Shown here: piece after piece, positions 60,997 to 64,000 of the stretch
Position numbering within the stretch: the first letter of the stretch is position 1
Layout of the letters: each line of letters starts with the position of its first letter
Assembly: GCF_000294775.2 (NCBI RefSeq)
Contig: NZ_CP015506.1
Location: 5,245,501-5,309,500, forward strand
Direction of reading: 5' to 3'
DNA length: 64,000 bases
Origin: Cytobacillus oceanisediminis 2691
Lineage (GTDB): Bacteria > Bacillota > Bacilli > Bacillales > Cytobacillaceae
Notes under the pieces: generated by a model
The model's input: the letters and a program-made list of their open reading frames with translations, nothing else
Databases searched by the model: none
Told to the model about the DNA's origin: nothing
Position numbers and translations under genes: made by a program

Positions 60997-62083
60997 TTAT
61001 TTTTCTATCGCGCCAGCCGGATCATAGAGGTCCAGGTCAATATCCACCTCTTGCCCGAGAGCAAGCTTGGCAAGCTGGGCACCCAGAAACGGCCCTGCGG
61101 TCAGCCCTGAGGCTCCAAGTCCATTTGATATGTAAAGACCCTTTATGCCCGGAATTTGGCCGATAATGGGCAAGAAACCGGGTGTATAGGGACGGAAGCC
61201 CACACGTGCTTCTGTGAACGTTCCATCAGACAATCCAGGGGCTATTGCTAGCGCTTTTTCAAAAATTTCATTTAGGCCGCCAGCTGTCACCCTTAGATCA
61301 TAGCCTATATTATCTTCATGGGTGGCACCAACGACGATGCGGCCGCCTTCAAAAGCCAGAATGTATTGGTTGTTTGGCGGCATCACAACAGGCCATTTGC
61401 CCGTTTCCTCCTCTTCAAGCTGAAGATGGACAATCTGCGCTTTTTGCGGCTTTACATCCAATTGAATACCAAGCGGCTTCAAAAGCTCACCAGCCCACGC
61501 GCCAGCTGCTGCGATGACACTATCTGCTTCATATTGCTTTCCGCCGGCTTTTACAGCTGTGACCCTGTCTCCTTGGCACAAAAGTTCAGCAGAGTCATGA
61601 ACCAATACAGCACCATGTTTTTCTGCTGCCCGCAGCAGGGCGTCCCTTAATTCCCGGCCGTTGACGCGCGCCGCTCCGCTTACATGTACAGAGGCATATT
61701 CCTTTGATAAAGGCGGAAACAGCTCCAATGTCTGGTCTGGAGATAATGGTGTAATCTCTCCCACTTCAGGTGCATCACCGCGTCTTGTTGCTGCACGTTC
61801 TTCCATTTTTTCAAGCTTTACAGGGTCGGTATGAAGGCTGACGGCTCCTACCTTCTGATAGCCCGTCTTCGTCTCTCCGTCCTTTTCAAGCTCCCGGATT
61901 AATGTTTGATAATAGGCCGCTCCCCCTTTGGCCAGCGCGTACCACGCCTTATTCCGCCGCTGCGTCTGTTGCCTGCCCCGGGTCTTTGCGGTCGATAACG
62001 GTGACATTTGCACCTGCCTTAGCCAAATGGTAGGCTGCAGAGGCCCCCAGGATTCCTGCACCAATGATGATATGACTTTTCAT
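60997..62083 (-). pseudogene. FAD-dependent oxidoreductase (glycine-oxidase/DadA-like), frameshifted
   Basis: From ATG 62083 (after AAGGAG) comes MKSHIIIGAGILGASAAYHL, the FAD-binding Rossmann motif, to GQATDAAAE and a stop at 61949. The protein continues in another frame from about 61960 with RRNKAWYALAKGGAAYYQTLI to the end, including GLYISNGLGASGLTAGPFLG and the C-terminal DAO domain. The break sits at CCGCCGCTGC (61954-61963; GCAGCGGCGG on the coding strand), which reads as Ala-Ala-Ala in frame 1 and Gln-Arg-Arg in frame 2. This suggests a deletion between two copies of that 10-mer, probably about 32 nt judging by my memory of the family (AAAGI-CPW-LSQRRNKAW). The product is probably inactive unless frameshifting occurs. 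Confidence 0.82.
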
Positions 62084-62179
62084 AATGACTCCTTTTTGCG
62101 ATCTAGTTTGCCACTTATTTTACAAGAGTTTGGGGCAGTGCACAAAATAATCATGGCAGACGCGTATTCATATTTGCAC

Positions 62180-62297
62180 GGTGATATTGCTGGAAAGCTG
62201 CTGGGGCGCGGGGTGACCGATAAAGTGGTATTTTGACCGATATCGGCCGATATATATAAAATCTGACTGATATACCTGGCACAGCGGCCTGATAAGT
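62180..62297. repeat. Array 9: irregular GATA repeats, core GACCGATA (plus strand)
   Basis: GATATT, GATAAA, GATATC, GATATA, GATATA and GATAAG at 62183, 62219, 62239, 62249, 62269 and 62291. Steps of 20 (twice), about 22 and a half step of 10, so phased but more eroded than the other arrays. No gene seen in 62084-62413. Confidence 0.55.
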
Positions 62298-62379
62298 TAA
62301 TTTCCCCCTGTATCTGATCCAGCAATTGAAAAATTCCTTTCTGACAGCTATCCAGCAACTATTTCCATATAAAAAAACC

Positions 62380-62406
62380 GCATGACAGGCATAAAACCCA
62401 TCATGC
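62380..62406 (-). terminator. Rho-independent terminator of the SASP gene
   Basis: Minus strand GCATGATGGG...CCTGTCATGC then GGTTTTTTT. Confidence 0.75.
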
Positions 62407-62413
62407 AGCTTCA

Positions 62414-62605
62414 TTAAAATGGCTTATTCGGTTCATAGGTCGGCTGCTGGTTTTGTGCCTGATACTGCTGGCTTTTGGCTGCCGCGTCCTGGACATTTTC
62501 TTCAAGGGCAAATTCTGTGTCCATTCCTTTTTTGAATTGGTCCGCCTGGTTTTGGGCGGCTACGACCTGCTGCTCTTCTGTTACTTTATTCGGCTGCTTT
62601 GGCAT
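62414..62605 (-). CDS. Gamma-type small acid-soluble spore protein-like
   Basis: 63 residues rich in Gln, Asn, Ala (MPKQPNKVTEEQQVVAAQN; DTEFALEENVQDAAAKSQQY). The QNQ...TEFA...Q pattern matches gamma-type SASP (SspE) repeats but with one unit and an unusual N-terminus. Spore amino-acid reserve by family. GGAGAGATAGGA before the ATG. It lies between metabolic genes on the same strand with its own terminator. Confidence 0.6.
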   Translation of the reverse strand: MPKQPNKVTEEQQVVAAQNQADQFKKGMDTEFALEENVQDAAAKSQQYQAQNQQPTYEPNKPF

Positions 62606-62673
62606 TCCTATCTCTCCTTTATTTTAGAAGTATAGCTATAGATTTTCCAAAGCTGCAGGCACTATTCACCTTT

Positions 62674-63651
62674 TTACAGGTCTACCTTAGTTCCGATGCC
62701 TTCAAGAATTGCTTTTTCATAAACGGCTGCAGCCACAGCGAGGTCAAAGTAGGCAATGCCGACTGATTTAAAAAAGGTAATCTCTTCATCGTTTTCTCTG
62801 CCTGCGATCACTCCGGCTGATAATTGTCCGAGTTCGCCGTGAAGGTTCGAGAAGCTCCAGATGCCTTCTCTGGCAGGAATAATGAAATCACCTGCTTCCT
62901 CTTTGACCCCTTCCAAGGTATCTGCGACGATTTTAGAGCTTCGCAGCAGTGTTTCTGCGTCGACTTCCTGCATATGCGGAAGATAGGAGCCTACCCCGTT
63001 AATATGCGTACCCGGCCGGAGGGCCTTGCCTGTGAACACGGGCTTTTCCGAGCGGGTGCTGCAGATAACAATATCCGCCCGGGAAACAGCTTCATCGGCA
63101 TTTTCCAAGATGATCACCGGACCATTGAATTCATGAAATTTCGCAGAAAATTCTTGTGCCTTTGCAGCCGTCCGGTTGTAGAGTAAGATTTCCTCTATTT
63201 CACGGACCTCCAAAACGGCCTGCAGCTGCTCTTCAGCCATTGCCCCGCACCCGATCACAGCCACAGATCTTGCCGATTTTTTTGCCAGATGCTTAGTGGC
63301 AATCCCGCTCACGGCCCCGGTCCGGAGCCTTGTCAGGTAAGAGGCATTCATGCATGCGAGATGCTCTCCATTATCTGTATCGCTTAGCAAAATGACTCCT
63401 TGTGTCGTTTTTTTGCCGATCGCAGGGTTCTCAGGAAAAATGGTGACCACCTTCACAGCCGTTTTGCCAATTGGCGGCATGGCACTCGGCATATAAAGGG
63501 CAGATGCCTGTTTCTCCGGAAAGTCCAGGACGGTTCTATGGGGATTCTGGATTTTCCCTTCCAGATGATGTACCAGGGCATTTTCCAGATCTTTAATGGC
63601 TGATTCCATCGTATAGATGGATTTGATTTCTTTTTCAGATAATAAAAGCAT
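62674..63651 (-). CDS. Ornithine cyclodeaminase/mu-crystallin family enzyme
   Basis: 325 residues from ATG 63651 after AGAAAGG. NAD-binding motif [19 protein letters not shown] (about 128), preceded by [22 protein letters not shown] (about 101-122) with the conserved Arg-Thr-Gly-Ala core, and [15 protein letters not shown] (about 217). Family includes ornithine cyclodeaminase, alanine dehydrogenase and ketimine reductases; exact substrate unclear. 13 nt after the MFS gene; the broken FAD oxidoreductase nearby suggests an amino-acid catabolic cluster (inference). Confidence 0.82.
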   Translation of the reverse strand: MLLLSEKEIKSIYTMESAIKDLENALVHHLEGKIQNPHRTVLDFPEKQASALYMPSAMPPIGKTAVKVVTIFPENPAIGKKTTQGVILLSDTDNGEHLACMNASYLTRLRTGAVSGIATKHLAKKSARSVAVIGCGAMAEEQLQAVLEVREIEEILLYNRTAAKAQEFSAKFHEFNGPVIILENADEAVSRADIVICSTRSEKPVFTGKALRPGTHINGVGSYLPHMQEVDAETLLRSSKIVADTLEGVKEEAGDFIIPAREGIWSFSNLHGELGQLSAGVIAGRENDEEITFFKSVGIAYFDLAVAAAVYEKAILEGIGTKVDL

Positions 63652-63664
63652 GAAATCTACCTTT

Positions 63665-64000
63665 CTAAGCTTTTTGGTCGGTTTGTCCGAAGCCTGTATG
63701 GAATGCATCATCTCCTGGAAGATCAGAATCAAGGTCCTGATTGCTTCGGTCACGGACGGATGAAATCGCAATCAAAGAGATGGCAGCTGCAAGCATGATG
63801 TATAACGCTACAGGAACATAGGAATTGTCATACGCATTCAGCAGGGCAGTTGCAACGAGAGGAGCGGTTCCTCCTGCCAGAGCGGCTCCTATTTGATAGC
63901 CCAGTGTGATGCCGGTATAGCGGACATTCGACTTAAATATTTCTGAAAACATAGTCCCAAGTACAGCGGTAATTGGAGCCCAGATGATCCCGAGACCCAA
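63665..64000 (-). CDS. MFS transporter, C-terminal part (cut by window edge)
   Basis: 111 residues visible up to the edge: WAPITAVLGTMFSEIFKSNVRYTGITLGYQIGAALAGGTAPLVAT resembles metabolite:H+ symporters (MHS family) with its R-TG---GY motif, then a last helix near ALYIMLAAAISLIAI and a polar tail. Likely co-transcribed with and supplying substrate to the cyclodeaminase-family enzyme. Substrate unknown. Confidence 0.8.
   Translation of the reverse strand: MGLGIIWAPITAVLGTMFSEIFKSNVRYTGITLGYQIGAALAGGTAPLVATALLNAYDNSYVPVALYIMLAAAISLIAISSVRDRSNQDLDSDLPGDDAFHTGFGQTDQKA

Noticed and set aside
62080-62414. Two overlapping minus-strand frames (about 90 codons) between SASP and the oxidoreductase
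   Set aside because: No homology recognised, different frames of the GATA array region, weak start sites.

Overview
The window is chromosomal DNA from a spore-forming member of the Bacillaceae (Bacillus/Cytobacillus/Mesobacillus-like; the genus is inferred). The evidence is strong AGGAGG-type ribosome binding sites with many TTG/GTG starts, spore genes (gerQ, rsfA, a sporulation-type PBP, a gamma-type SASP), a perfect ParB parS site, and a gene order from about 1 to 29 kb that follows the Bacillus subtilis ywj-ywi-ywh-ywg-ywf-ywd region.

Layout. 0-5 kb: 5' end of fadF behind a FadR-type operator, then clsB, uvsE, a cysteine dioxygenase and an EamA permease. 5-10 kb: xapX-type protein, argS-ywiB, speE-speB. 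10-23 kb: pbpG, ywhD, ywhC, ywhB, ywgA, ywfO, DUF1450, rsfA, lipL, pta (with a CcpA cre site), hemQ, a decayed cwlJ, gerQ, ywdK, ywdI. 23-30 kb: parS, ung, a SigB-type stress gene, molybdopterin genes (mobA-moaE-moaD-moeB), pdxK, yojF-bshB2. 30-47 kb is more accessory: a secreted multidomain amylase, a Crp/Fnr regulator, a TetR-controlled ABC exporter, a PQQ-type sugar dehydrogenase lipoprotein, a HAD phosphatase, AlkD, AtoE, a three-gene ABC-2 exporter and a YjiH permease. 47-64 kb: a Gly/Pro-rich protein, a twin P-loop ATPase, YbaK, an alpha-glucosidase, a small HExxH protein, a thioredoxin-reductase-like protein, an actin-like partition operon with an upstream repeat centromere, a diguanylate cyclase, a POT peptide transporter, a cupin, a YpfJ metallopeptidase, a broken FAD oxidoreductase, a SASP, an ornithine-cyclodeaminase-family enzyme and an MFS fragment.

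Three features stand out. (1) A type II (ParM/ParR-like) partition locus at 54.1-56.2 kb: phased GTATAC/GTAAAC repeats, an actin-fold ATPase, and a ribbon-helix-helix-like adaptor with an acidic tail, all among chromosomal genes. (2) Ten intergenic arrays of degenerate repeats with a strict 20-21 nt period (two helical turns) and a GATAAA-like core; each array has its own flavour. (3) A family of modular nested-hairpin repeats (GAAAAGCGG...CTAGACAG), at least ten copies or fragments, with compensatory base changes between copies and a tendency to begin right after a stop codon. Two genes are visibly decayed: cwlJ (several frameshifts, catalytic segment lost) next to an intact gerQ, and an FAD oxidoreductase whose frame is broken at a 10-bp sequence consistent with a direct-repeat deletion. 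No rRNA, tRNA, CRISPR array, prophage or intact insertion sequence was recognised.
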